This document shows positions 22,711-34,251 of a stretch of 64,000 nucleotides of DNA, in pieces (position 1 is the stretch's first letter; every line of letters starts with the position of its first letter). Where the stretch lies: NCBI GenBank assembly GCA_035233585.1, contig CP141156.1, positions 60,377,001 to 60,441,000 on the forward strand. The letters run 5' to 3'. The notes under the pieces were generated by a model. The model was not told the origin of the DNA, ran no database searches, and saw only the letters and a program-made list of their open reading frames with translations. Both the position numbers and the translations under genes were made by a program. Source of the stretch: Antiaris toxicaria (Eukaryota; Streptophyta; Magnoliopsida; Rosales; Moraceae).

Positions 22711-23564
22711 GACTAATTTGGGCGTGCTGAACCCAAATATATCAGTTTTATCTTCATCCGAGGTCGTCTCGATCAGTTTCCCGATACTGTATGGTTCCCG
22801 GTCAAAAATTACTTTTTGTGCTCAAATGACTAATTTGAGCATTCTGATTCCAAATATATCAGTTTTATATCAAGAAGAGGTCATCTTGATCAATTTCTTG
22901 ATACTGTGGTTAGGCCTACACTGTGTTGACACTGTGCACGCATAACGAGGCATTTTCGCGTGAAATTTCAAACACAGTCTCTCTTGACTAATTTGGACGT
23001 GCTGATTTCAAATTTATCAGTTTTACGTCCATCTGAGATCTTCTGGACCAGTTTTCGGGATCTGCATGACCCCGTCTCGAAAAACGTGTCAGGTGCCCGA
23101 TTGACTAATTTGGGCGTCCTGAGTCTAAATATATCAGTTTCGGGGCGAGAAAAGGTCGTCTTGACCCTCATCCCGATACTGCGTATCCCTTAAACAAAAT
23201 CTACATTTTATGCTCAATTGACCAGATTGAGCCTGCTGACTATTAATATATCAGTTTTATGCCAGATTAAGGCCGTCTTGGCTACTAACCTGACACTGCG
23301 TTTCTCACTACTCACTATTCACTATTCACTAATCACTATTCACTATCTGACTGACTAATCTGAGCGTTCTGACTTTGATTTTGTCAGTCTATGGGCGAGA
23401 AGAGGTCATCTAGACCACTTTTCTCGATACTGTACATCTATTAGGGCAATTATCACTGCTGCGCTCAGATGACCAGTCTGAGCGTACTGATGACTAGCTC
23501 ATCAATTCTGTATCATGAAATGGTCGTCTAGACCGGTTTCTTGATATTGCGTGTCTCAACGCAT
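22711..23564 (-). repeat. Seven tandem 117-bp repeats in D 5' LTR
   Basis: Same array as in the other LTR, offset by 10,354 bp, with the same seven units and the same two spacer inserts. Related but fewer units occur in element I (50390-50930). Confidence 0.88.
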
Positions 23565-24026
23565 ACTCACATAATAGGGTGGACCGATTTCACTGTCGAT
23601 TACCCCTTTCATTGCATGAATAGTAATTAAACGTTACTATTCCTGTTTAATTCATTCAACTGAAAAGCACACTGTGCTTATTAACTTAATTACATCATTA
23701 CATAGTAATTAAGTTTCATAATTCATGAGAGTCATTACAGTGGCTCTCGGCTCATTACACAGCCTTCTACACAGACTCTTACACGTGCGTGTGCAACGCA
23801 ACACGGGCGTGTACATTTCAGACACGAGCATGTACTAGTTGAGACTACTCAACACGGCCATGTCTTTGAAACACATTCATCTATCTGAGCGGTACACAGC
23901 CTCTTACACGGTCGTGTACTTGACCATGTTTCTTAAATTTGCTAAAGAACATTAAATTATGTCCATTTTATTCCTTAATGACTTATTACATGGTAAGTAG
24001 GTGCCATGAAAATGGCGGTCATTACA

Positions 24027-24031
24027 CTTGG
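24027..24031 (+). repeat. Target site duplication CTTGG, right copy (element D)
   Basis: Follows the CATTACA end of D and restores the interrupted C leader sequence GGCTTGGTAGGACG. Confidence 0.95.
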
Positions 24032-24394
24032 TAGGACGTGGATCGGGCTACGTAAACAATGGTTATACACTCAAGACTCGTTTAGTTATTAACCTTCCCT
24101 AGAAGCTCTGTTAACTAAACTGGTGGCCAAATAAGCGGTTATTAATATATGTCTTAACCTTGGAGGATTTAAGGCAACATATATTAATTGGATGGGGTCC
24201 ATGTTCCGGCTATTTGTTCTCATGACCACCCCTCGGTGGCTTGGGGCAATAGGTGCTGAGAATTACCGTTGCAATGCTACATGTTTTTTCAAGTTTCATA
24301 TAGGAACATACTTGTATGTTTTTATTTGCTAAATTATCTGTATATTTGCTTGGGCTTTGTAATGATGTCTAGTATAATTTTATTTCAGTTCAAA
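24032..24394 (+). other. Leader of copia element C, second part
   Basis: Continues the leader after element D and matches 57838-58199 of K. It holds the last CCACCCCTCGGTGG hairpin motif (about 24225) and ends with TTTTATTTCAG (to 24388), seven bases before the gag ATG. Confidence 0.8.
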
Positions 24395-27300
24395 ATGTCA
24401 CCGACACCCCTCATTTCAATACTTACTGAAAATAAGTTGAATGGCGACAATTATAAAGATTGGAAAAGAAATCTATTAATAGTTCTCAGCTGCGAGAGAC
24501 ACAAGTTCGTACTGGATGAACCATGCCCACCTGGGCCCAAACCTGACACACCACTTGAGGAGGTCCCGGTTGCTTATAATCGTTGGAGAGAATCCAATGA
24601 AATAGCTCGATGCTACATCCTTGCTAGCATGACGAGTGCTTTACAAAAGCAGCATGAGACTTATCAAGTTGCTGGGGAGATCATGGATAATCTGGAGGAC
24701 ATGTTCGGAGGCCAAGAAAAATTGGCTCGACAGTCCGCTATCACCAGCATTATGAACTCTAAGCAAAAGGCGGGTGCTCCGGTGAAGGACCATATGATCA
24801 CTCTAATGGGATTCTTCACTGAGGCTGCCGAGAATGGTGCTGAGTTGGACTATAACACCCAGATCGAGATGGTGTTCAAGACTCTGTCTAAAGATTTTGT
24901 CGGGTTTAAGGCTGCATACAATCTGGCGACAAAGGAGTTAGGACTTACCGAGCTCATGAAGCAACTACAGGCTTATGAGCGGATAATCAGGGATGAGGAT
25001 ACGGTCCGACCTAAAGAAGAGGCCAATTTGGCGGAATCTTCCAATCCCTCACGGAAGAGGAAGAGGCCAAATAAGAAGCAAGTGGCTTCCAGTTCTTCTA
25101 ATCCTCCTGTCTCGGACGGGAAGAAGAAGAAGAAGAACAAGAAGCCGAAGGACCCTAAAAAGTCCAAATGCTTCCACTTTGGGAAGGTAGGTCACTTCAA
25201 GAAGGCTTGCCGGGAATTTCTAGCCTCCAAGGGCAAGGAAGGTAAGGAACTTCATTACTTAGAAGCATGTTTGGTGGAAGAATCGAAAGACACATGGGTC
25301 ATTGATTCGGGCGCCACTAATCATGTTTGTGTTTCTATGCAGGGGTTCGTGGAAACGAGAAGTCTACATGATAGGAGCCTCTCGTTGCGGACTGGAGATG
25401 GTAGCTTTGTGGTGGCTGAGGCAGTGGGAGACGTTCATCTTTATTTTGATCAATTTAGGTTTATTTTATTGAAAGACTGTTTTTATGTTCCTAATTTTAG
25501 GAGGAACCTTATATCGGTAGCTTGTTTAATAAAGGATTCTTATTCAGTTTCTTTTAGTAAAAGAGTTGATATTCGTAGAAATAAGTCTTTTATCTGTTCT
25601 GGATGAATGGATGGAAACCTATATTTGATCAGACCAAAGATGTACTCACTGCTTGACACTGAATTAATTGATAACTCTAAAAGGTTGAAAGTTTCCCACT
25701 CTAACAAGGCGTATCTTTGGCATTTAAGACTTGGTCATATTAATCAGGATAGGATTCAAAGATTGGTGAAAGACGGTCCTCTGGAATCTCTGGAGGAGGC
25801 ACGACTTCCCCAATGTGAGTCTTGTCTAGAGGGTAAGATGACTAAGAGGTCTTTTGGAGCTAAGGGTACAAGGGCACAGGAGCTCTTAGAAATTGTGCAC
25901 ACTGACGTATGTGGCCCCATGAACGTCACAGCACGAGGAGGGTTCGAGTACTATGTCTCTTTCATAGATGATTACTCGAGGTATGGATATGTGTATCTGA
26001 TGCACCGCAAGAGCGAAACCTTTGATAAATTCAAAGAGTATCGTGCGGAAGTGGAAAAGCAATTGGATAAATCCATAAAGACACTTCGATCTGATCGAGG
26101 TGGCGAATACCTCTCCGATGAATTTCTAGGACATCTTGTAGAGAATGGGATATTATCCCAATTGACTGCACCTGGTACTCCACAACAGAATGGTGTAGCC
26201 GAAAGGAGAAACAGGACCTTATTGGATATGGTACGGTCCATGATGAGTTACTCAACGCTGCCATTATCATTTTGGGGACATGCTTTACAAACGGCGTGCT
26301 ATATTCTGAACCAGGTTCCGAGCAAATCAATTCCTAGAACTCCGTATGAATTGTGGCGTGGCAGGAAGCCCTCCCTTGGACATATGAGAATATGGGGCTG
26401 CCCGGCACATGTACTGGATGGGGATGCGAAGAAGTTGGAACCAAGATCAGAATTGTGCATGTTTGTAGGGTATCCAAAAGGAACTAAAGGAGGTCTGTTC
26501 TATAACCCGAAGGAACAAAAGGTCATTGTCTCAACCCATGCCACATTCTTGGAGGAAAGTCACATGAATGACTTTAAGCCTCGAAGCAAAGTGGTGCTAG
26601 AGGAGTTATCGGGTGAAAGAACTGCTCCACAGATTTCGGTCTTGGACGCAAGTCCGAGTTCTAGTGAAAGACCTGTAGACGATCAACAATTTAGGGTGCC
26701 TCGTCGTAGTGGGAGGGTTTCTAAGAAACCTAATTTCTTTATGTATGATGCTGAGGTATACCAGGCCGAGGCTCATGAGCATGAGGAAGATCCGGTCACA
26801 TATGATGAAGCTATAAAGGATGTTGATTCTAGATCTTGGAAACAGGCTATGAACAATGAGATGGATTCTATGAAATCCAACTCTGTTTGGGAACTTGTAG
26901 ATTTGCCGGATGGGATAAAACCCATTAGATGCAAATGGGTCTACAAAAGAAAGAAGGATGCGGAAGGGAGAGTGGAAACTTTCAAAGCTAGACTGGTTGC
27001 AAAGGGATACACGCAAAAGGCTGGAATCGATTACGAGGAAACCTTTTCACCTGTTGCTATGCTGAAGTCTATCCGTATTCTTCTGTCCATTGCTGCGGCT
27101 CTCGATTACGAGATCTGGCAAATGGATGTCAAGACGGCATTCTTGAATGGCCATCTTGAAGAGTGTATCTATATGATACAGCCCGAAGGGTTCGTAGCAA
27201 AAGGCCAAGATAAGAAAGTCTGCAAGTTGCTTAGATCCATTTATGGATTAAAGCAGGCATCCCGCTCATGGAACCAGAGGTTTGATCAAGCAATTAAGAC

Positions 27301-28369
27301 ATTTGGTTTTGAGTAGAACGTTGATGAACCTTGTGTTTATAAACGTATTAAGGATGGAAAAGTGGTCTTTCTGATACTCTATGTCGATGATATACTACTC
27401 ATTGGGAATGATGTAGGGAATTTATCATCAGTCAAGCTCTGGTTACACCAACAGTTTGACATGAAGGACTTGGGAGAAGCTAATTATGTTCTAGGCATTC
27501 GCCTCTTCAGAGATCGAAAGAACAAAATGATAGCATTATCCCAAGCTTCATACATAGATAAAATAATTGACAAATATGCAATGCTAGAGGCAAAGAAAGG
27601 CTCACAACCATCTATTGCCGGTTTAACTCTTTCATTGGATGACTGTCCCAAGACATCGGAAGAAAGAGAGCGTATGAGTAAGGTTCCTTATGCATCCGCT
27701 GTGGGTAGCCTTATGTACGCTATGCTTTGCACTCGCCCGGACATATGTTTTGCAGTAGGTATGGTGAGTCGATATCAAGCGAATCCTGGAACCAAGCACT
27801 GGCAAGCAGTAAAGCATATACTCAAGTATCTTAAGAGAACGAGGGATTATATGCTAGTGTATTCTGGAGGGGACCTAACACCCGTAGGATACACGGACTC
27901 AGACTTCCAGACTTGTAAGGATTCGAGGAAATCGACATCTGGATCAGTGTTTTTGCTCGGAGGAGGCGCCATTGTGTGGAGGAGCGTGAAGCAGGGCTGC
28001 ACAGCTGACTCTACTATGGAGGCTGAGTATGTGGCTGCGGCTGAGGCATCTAAAGAAGCGGTTTGGCTCCGCAAGTTCTTTAGAGACCTTGAGGTAATTC
28101 CGGGTGTTGACAAGCCTATCACACTTTACTGTGATAATACAGGGGCTATTGCCAACACAAGGGAATCTCGGCACCACAAGAGGACCAAGCACATCGATCG
28201 GAGGTATCACATTATTAGAGGGCATGTGGAGATAGGACAAGTGGATGTTTGTAAGATCGCGTCCGAGGACAACATCGCTGATCCCTTTACTAAGACTTTG
28301 GTAGCTAGAAGCTTTGAGAGGCATGTAGAGGCGATGGGGATGCGTAACATGGCACATCTGCTGGCTTAG
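24395..28369 (+). pseudogene. Copia gag-pol polyprotein with two in-frame stops (element C)
   Basis: The frame is 1324 codons from MSPTPLISIL to HLLA, collinear with intact copy K without frameshift. TGA at 25604-25606 replaces Trp404, and TAG at 27314-27316 replaces Gln974; both are G:C-to-A:T transitions. The zinc knuckle reads CFHFGKVGH, so its second Cys (262) is Phe. Otherwise protease DSGAT, integrase Asp504/Asp567/Glu603, reverse transcriptase YVDD and RNase H residues are present. The first stop separates gag-protease from integrase, and the second lies before the YVDD box, so no active reverse transcriptase can be made without read-through. The ATG at 24395 is chosen because it begins the conserved gag and follows the acceptor-like CAG. 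Confidence 0.95.
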
Positions 28370-28383
28370 GGCAAGTGGGAGAT
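28370..28383 (+). promoter_or_regulatory. Polypurine tract of element C
   Basis: GGCAAGTGGGAGAT lies between the polyprotein stop and the 3' LTR and is identical in K (62175-62188) and G. Confidence 0.85.
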
Positions 28384-29748
28384 TGTTAGGAAATGCCCTA
28401 AGTATTAGAGACATTTTGATGTATTCATTTTGAACTGGATAATAAAATTATACTTAGAGGTTATTCATTACATTGCTATCTGTCCTCATCTTATTTACAT
28501 GTTAAAGTAAATGTAAGCAAATATGGCTCACTGACTGCTTGTGTTAAAACTGTTAGAACGTTGCATGCAATGGATTTTTGCATGCGAGAAGACAATGTTC
28601 TAAAGTTAGCAGTCTAAACTATGGTCTGTAGTCTATGGGGTTAGACCGAGCATCTAACTCATGTTAAGACTATTATGTTGTCTAAAGCCTTGGAGGGGAC
28701 GGTCTGTCTTGACTGTCTGGAGCTGGACTCCCAAGTAGAGACATGGATATGTTACTTGGTGGTGACATATTAGACCGGGACTAAAGCGTGATTGATCTAC
28801 GTAGTCCGCTATGAGTGGATCAATCTGCTTTTGATGTTCATTGTGCAATAACCTTAATCCTGAGTAAATGAACTACTTTATGTATATGACTTGTGTACTT
28901 TGATGTTCCAATGGCTAAAGCGTCTCAGAGGTAGTAAGCTTATAGACCGGTTCGTTGGGTGCATGACTTGTATACGATGAAGGGTTTGTTTGCAGATATC
29001 GGAATCATAGCTCTGAGGAGTTAAAGGTATCCTCTTAAAGGCATTATACTGAATGTGAAAATGGACAAGGCCTTGGGTCGTCTGCTGGGCGGATGACTTC
29101 TTATTCACATATGGTGAATAATCATTTTCTTGATTCGGTAGTATAATGGAACTTTAAGATAGCCTGATCAGTAGGATTAAACGAACTTTGACCTAAGGCT
29201 GATCATGAATATCATATGAGGGTTTTGCATAGATGACAAGGTCATTGGATGGTAGCTCGTCACAGGCTTACGTAATACGGTATATAATTGGGAGTTCAGT
29301 TTCAGGTTTATAGTGGTGTGACTCTGAAATTAGTGATCAAATGATTGAGTTGTTCGGTACAGAATGATGATCATATGGAATCACGGGAGCCCGATTATAT
29401 ATGTCCAATCAGTCCCTCTACTAGCTCCACATAATTCCTTAACGTTTGGCAAATTGATTTGTGTATGCTATTGGCTAGTTTATTATGCATGGATGGTGAT
29501 GACACAGGATTAGGATGGTAGACAAGATTCTCTCCGGTTGGATTCAGATTTTGTTTTGGATAATAGAGTACACAATTATTCGAACTCCAAATAAAGTTGC
29601 CATGATTTTATTTGAGATTGGATTGGAGTTGTAGAAAATTATCCATGAGAACAAGAATATGAAACACAACCGTTTTGTGGAATTTGAAATTTGAATTTTG
29701 AAATTTGAAATTTGAAATTTGAATTTTGAAATTTGAAATTTGAATTTT

Positions 29749-29813
<65 letters not shown>

Positions 29814-29835
29814 AAATTTGAAATTTGAAATTTGA

Positions 29836-29871
<36 letters not shown>

Positions 29872-30862
29872 TTGAAGTTCAAATTTTGAATCACAGTCCA
29901 AGTAGGATTCGAATTTGTTGTGGAAAATCCACAAGGTTTGAAATTCGAATTTGAGTTGGATTTGGAAAGGATAATCTTGTTAGAATCCTACTTGAATTTT
30001 GAATCCAAATCCCAACAAAAGTGGGCGAATTTTTTGAGGATAATCCTCAATGGAAAATTCGGTTTTTGTGGATAAGATTCAAGGGAAAATTCAAGTTTCA
30101 ATCCTAGTTGAATTTGGATTCTCTCCTTCCCTAAAAGTGGCCGAAATTTTGGAGCCTAAATCCTAGGAAATTCGGTTATTTTTGGATAAGGTTGAGATGA
30201 GATTTAGCTTGAAAAATCCTAGTGGAATTTTGATTCTTCCTTATCCTAAAAGTGGCCGAAAATTTGGAGAAGATTTTCTCCTAAAGATTTTGGATTTTTT
30301 GGTTGAAAAAGGGAGATAAAATTCTAGTTAAAATCTTGTTTAGATTTGGATTGGATTTATCCTAGGAAAACCGAATTTAATTGTGGAGATTCTCCCTTGG
30401 AAAATTCGGATTTTTTGGTTTGGATAAGGGAGAAAATCTTTTCCTAGTCCAATTCGAATTCAGAGAATCACCTCATGCAGGTCTATAAATAGAGGTCCTG
30501 CCACTCCAGTTCTCTCAGACCACAGACTCTCAGGTGAGCAGGCTTATTGTTGCACAGCTCATCGTGACAATAAAGTTCTTTAGAGATCTGAGTGGTCGGA
30601 AGAAGACTAGCAGTGCTAGCATACCGATCGAGGTTCAGAGTGCCCACACACTCAGCCATTCAGGAATTGGAGAATAGTAGAGAAGGCTAGTTGGTTGAAG
30701 CCTCCGGCCATTCTCCTCCTGCATATTGGCGTCCTTGAGGTATGAGTTTTAATTGTTGTTGATTTATTGTATATGGCATCATGAGATATTTAACGATCCA
30801 AAAAAATTTTTATTGTTCCGCTGCGCCACTCTGATATGTTATTACCGGTTTATTTTCCTACA
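28384..30862 (+). repeat. 3' LTR of copia element C (2479 bp)
   Basis: TGTTAGG...CCTACA, followed by the TAGAA duplication. It has a TATA box at 30484-30491 and AATAAA at 30569-30574. It is 35 bp longer than its 5' partner, mostly through the GAAATTT tract. Confidence 0.95.
29680..29888 (+). repeat. AT-rich GAATTTGAAATTT tract in C 3' LTR
   Basis: Same simple repeat as in the other copia LTRs, longer here than in the 5' LTR of the same element, which suggests slippage since insertion. Confidence 0.88.
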
Positions 30863-30867
30863 TAGAA
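30863..30867 (+). repeat. Target site duplication TAGAA, right copy (element C)
   Basis: Matches 5178-5182. After it the gag of gypsy element B resumes. Confidence 0.93.
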
Positions 30868-31845
30868 CCCCAACCCCAAACCCGAGTAAATCAGGAACCA
30901 CTATATGAACGATTTCGACAGATGAAGCTGCCAGAATTCGAGGGTTCCATAAACCAGCTAGAAGCAAAGGAGTAGCTTTCTTCACTCCAAATGATCCTGG
31001 AATTTATGAATCTGAATGAATAAGAGAAGATCGTGTGTGCATCTTTTGTGTTGAAAAAGGATGCAACATTTTGGTAGGACACTATCAACTAAGAAGAAAC
31101 ATGGCCATGATGTCATGGATACACTTCTTAGAAGAATTTAATCAAAAGTATTATGATCCCGTGCTGCTGCGACCTCAACAGAGGGAGTTTGTAGAGTTGA
31201 AGCAGGGAAATATGACAGTGAGTGAAGTCTGTCAAAAGTTTGACCAACTGTCCAGATTATGTCCATATGTTGTCCCTACTAAGAGGGAGAAAATCTAAAA
31301 GATGCTCAGGATGTTCTGACCTGACATCTCAGCTCTGGTAGATAGTAGGTTAACACCACCCACTACTATAGCTGACTGTGTCAGTCTAGCTTTGAGAGCT
31401 GAGTATCACCTAGCTCAACAGAGAGAAGAGAAGGAGAAGATCTGGGATGCCAAAAAGAATGAGAAAGTTTTGGCAAAAGCTGCTCAAGCTGGATCCCAAG
31501 TTGGACAAGGTAGCAAGCCAAATCCAAATGTAAAGGCTGGATAGTCAATCATCTCTGGCCAACAGTCACAAGGCAAAAGGAAAGGAAATAATTTTGGAAA
31601 TAGGAATTAATAGTGGAAGTTGAACAATAATGCTTTATCTATTGTTCGCAACTATATTATATGCAGAAGAAGGCACCCAGTCCGATGCAGATTTGTACCA
31701 AATGCCTGTTTTCAATGTAGAATGGAAGGCCATTTTGCTAAGAACTATCCTGAAAGTCAACAAAATATGTAGGGTACATTCCAACCACAACAACAACGTC
31801 CCCAAGCTCATGCGTTACAGGCTAAGATAGAAGGGCCTTCGGAGA
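30868..31845 (+). pseudogene. Gypsy gag, main part, degraded (element B)
   Basis: Continues the frame interrupted at 5182: LYERFRQMKLPEFEG, then ILEFMNLNE and KIVCASFVLKKDA, all typical of the plant Ty3/gypsy retrotrans_gag domain, followed by EFNQKYYDPVLLRPQQREF. TAG and other stops break it repeatedly, and the frame shifts near 31070. A zinc-knuckle remnant is visible near 31690-31760 (CFQCRMEGHFAKN, with the last Cys changed to Tyr). It would encode the capsid and RNA-binding protein; it is not functional. Confidence 0.82.
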
Positions 31846-31865
31846 CGCAAGAACGACTGGACTGC

Positions 31866-34251
31866 TTGCCTCATACTGATGCTCGAGTCATGATCTACGC
31901 TGAAGAGGATGCGGAAGCCGGGACATCCAATGTAGTGATAGGTCAGATTTCTATCGCTAATCACTTAGCGTCTGTTTTATTTGATTCTAGAGCTACACAT
32001 TTGTTTATTTCATACGAATTTGCGAACAAAATAGGATATCCAAAAGATAGTATAGGTATGATGTCTAGAACGGCTCTACCCTTAGGAGAACTATTGATGT
32101 CCAATTACTGGTTACCTCATGTGCCAATAGTTGTGGCAAATAGGGAGCTATATGCGGAACTAATCATGATGGAGTTAGCAGATTACGATATAATACTAGG
32201 AATGGATTTCCTAGAAAAGTATTAAGCCACGATCGGTTATCAGAAGCAAAGAATAGTGTTTCAACCCGACAAGGAAGATGGTTTTGAATATGTTGACTCG
32301 TCACACAAATCGAGGAAGATAATGATCAATTTGATGAAAGCAAGAAGGCTAATATCTAGCGGCTGTGTTGGATACTTAGCATATATAGTGGATGTGACAG
32401 AGGAGTAGAAGCTTCAACCTGAAGACGTTCCTATTATGAACGAGTTTCTTAATGCCTTCCCAGAAGAATTACCTAGATTGTCGCCAGAATGAGAGATCTC
32501 CTTTGAGATCAAATTGATGCTAGGAACTGCACCTATCTCAAAGGCGCCATATCGAATGGCACTGATGGAGCTAAAGAAGTTACAAGAGCAATTAAAAGAG
32601 CTTCTTGACAAGGGATTTATACGTCTAAGTTATTCCCCATGGGGTGCTCCTGTGTTATTTATCAAGAAGAAGGATGGAACATTTCGCATGTGTATAGATT
32701 ACCGAAAGCTGAGCAAGTTCATTGTCAAGAATATGTATCCATTACCTAGAATTGATGACTTGTTCGATCAACTCAAAGGCGCAGTGGTATTCTCCAAGAT
32801 CGATCTGCGATCGGGATATCATTAGTTGCAGATCAAGGAAAGCGACATTCCCAAGACAGCGTGTAGGACACATTATGGTCATGACAAATTTCTTGTGATG
32901 CTGTTTGGGTTAACAACTGTGCCAGCTGCATTCATGGATCTAATGAACCGCATCTTTAAAGAATTTCTAGATAAGTTTGTCATTGTGTTTATCAATGACA
33001 TACTTGTATATTCAAAGACTCATGATGAGCATGAGGAACACCTGAGGATTGTTCTTCAAACAGTAAGGAAGCACCAACTCTATGAAAAATTCTCTAAGTG
33101 CGAATTTTGGCTAAATAGAGTACATTTCCACGGACATGTTGTTTCCAAGGAAGAAATCCCCATGGATCCTGTTAAAGTGGAGGCGATCAATGAATGGCCT
33201 ACACCTAGAAACGTGACCGAAATACGAAGTTTCTTGGGTTTAGTCGGCTATTATAGAAGATTTGTAGAGGGATTCACACGACTCGCTACACCTCTCACAG
33301 CTCTTACATGCAAAGAGAGGAAGTATGAATAGACTGATGAGTGCGAAAGGAGCTTCCGAGAGCTGAAGAAGCGACTAACAAGCGTGCCAATCCTTACACT
33401 TCCTACTGAAGGGGAGTCGTTCATGATATATAGCGATGCTTTGAAATGGGATTATGAGCTATCCTGATACAAGGTGATAAAGTGATTGCCTATGCCTCGC
33501 ATCAATTAAAGGATCATGAGTAAAATTATCCCACACACGATCTAGAACTTTCAGCAGTAGTATTCACACTTAAGATTTGGTGACACTATTTATATGGAGC
33601 TCAGTGTTAGATCTATACTGACCATCAGAGCCTAAAATACTTTTTCACATAGACGGAGTTAAATATGCGACAGAGGAGATGGTTGGAGCCAATAAAGGAT
33701 TATGATTGTGAGATCCTCTACCATCCCAGAAAATCCAATAACGTTGCAGATGCATTAAGTAGGAAATCTGCTATTTCGTAGCAACTACCAATTGAAAATT
33801 TTCCAAGGCTATTGTAACAGGAGATCAACGCATTGAAGATGGAGCTGATGTCAGGAAGATTGGCTGCACTTCAATTGGAATCATCATTATACAAGGACAT
33901 TAGAGAGGCTCAAAAGCGGGATCCCAATCTAGCAAGTCCTACGGAAGGAGTGTCTAAGGATGGATTAATCCTACATCAGGGAAGAATTCATGTTCCCAAT
34001 GATGAAGGATTAAGAAGGTGAATTATGGCAGAAGCCCATGAAATGCCATATTCAGTGCATCCCAGAGCCAGTAAGATGTACCAGGATTTGAAACTATAGT
34101 TCTGGTGGAAAGGGATAGAAGGACATTGCAGAATTCATGAGTCAATGCATGACGTGCTAAAGAGTTAAGGCCAAACACCGGCATCCAAACAGAAAATTAG
34201 AACCATTATAAATTCCCAAATGGAAATGAGAACATATTACGATGGACTTTG
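31866..34251 (+). pseudogene. Gypsy pol: protease, RT, RNase H, integrase start (element B)
   Basis: Protease (31866-32225) has FDSRAT where DSGAT is expected. Reverse transcriptase runs about 32514-33332 with an in-frame TAG at 32823-32825. Its active site reads FIND rather than FIDD, so a catalytic Asp is lost. RNase H (about 33333-33790) is frameshifted, with YTDHQSLKYFFT still legible. The integrase zinc-binding region (about 33833-34200) ends at MDFV-like sequence where copia LTR E begins at 34252. The order protease-RT-RNase H-integrase is that of Ty3/gypsy. The lineage is uncertain because the C-terminus is missing. Confidence 0.87.

Larger units (their letters stand above)
9239..24026 (-). 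mobile_element. Element D: chromovirus-like Ty3/gypsy retrotransposon with 4.4-kb LTRs, young but defective
   Basis: 14,788 bp, minus strand, flanked by CTTGG. In its own orientation: 5' LTR (24026-19592), primer site, 1.6-kb leader, gag, pol with a C-terminal chromodomain, polypurine tract, 3' LTR (13672-9239). Domain order and the chromodomain place it in the chromoviruses, probably the Tekay/Del lineage. The LTRs are almost identical (about 9 substitutions, all transitions, plus one homopolymer indel by eye), so it inserted recently. Yet gag-pol has many stops and frameshifts and the protease is almost entirely missing. It is therefore likely a non-autonomous element mobilised in trans. 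Confidence 0.93.
19592..24026 (-). repeat. 5' LTR of element D (4435 bp)
   Basis: Near-perfect copy of 9239-13672. Visible differences are scattered single transitions (for example near 19697, 20475, 21956-21957, 22133, 22250, 22330, 22772 and 23282) plus one extra T in the run near 19735. It drives transcription of D toward lower coordinates; I could not place a convincing TATA box. Confidence 0.96.
5183..30862 (+). mobile_element. Element C: Ty1/copia LTR retrotransposon, full-length but nested and defective
   Basis: Order: 5' LTR 5183-7626, primer site, leader (7642-9238 and 24032-24394, split by element D), gag-pol 24395-28369, polypurine tract, 3' LTR 28384-30862. Without D it is about 10.9 kb. 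It is flanked by TAGAA duplications. It is a close sister of K, with nearly identical protein except for two nonsense codons and a damaged zinc knuckle. The two LTRs differ at about 20 positions by eye plus length changes in the AT-rich tract, so C is somewhat older than K and D. Confidence 0.95.
4742..34251 (+). mobile_element. Element B: decayed Ty3/gypsy retrotransposon, split by element C
   Basis: Two pieces, 4742-5182 and 30863-34251, join in order across element C, whose flanks are the 5-bp duplication TAGAA. Together they read leader, gag, protease, reverse transcriptase, RNase H and the start of integrase, all plus strand. Element A interrupts the left side, and copia LTR E cuts the integrase at 34251. 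LTRs of B are not visible, unless the TGTAACACC in segment 46666-46755 is a remnant. Stops in every domain and altered catalytic residues show it is long dead, and it is the oldest layer of the nest. Confidence 0.85.

Noticed and set aside
24973..25190. Antisense frame over the Lys-rich part of gag (also 58778-58995)
   Set aside because: Shadow of the gag coding sequence; the AAG-rich strand lacks antisense stops.
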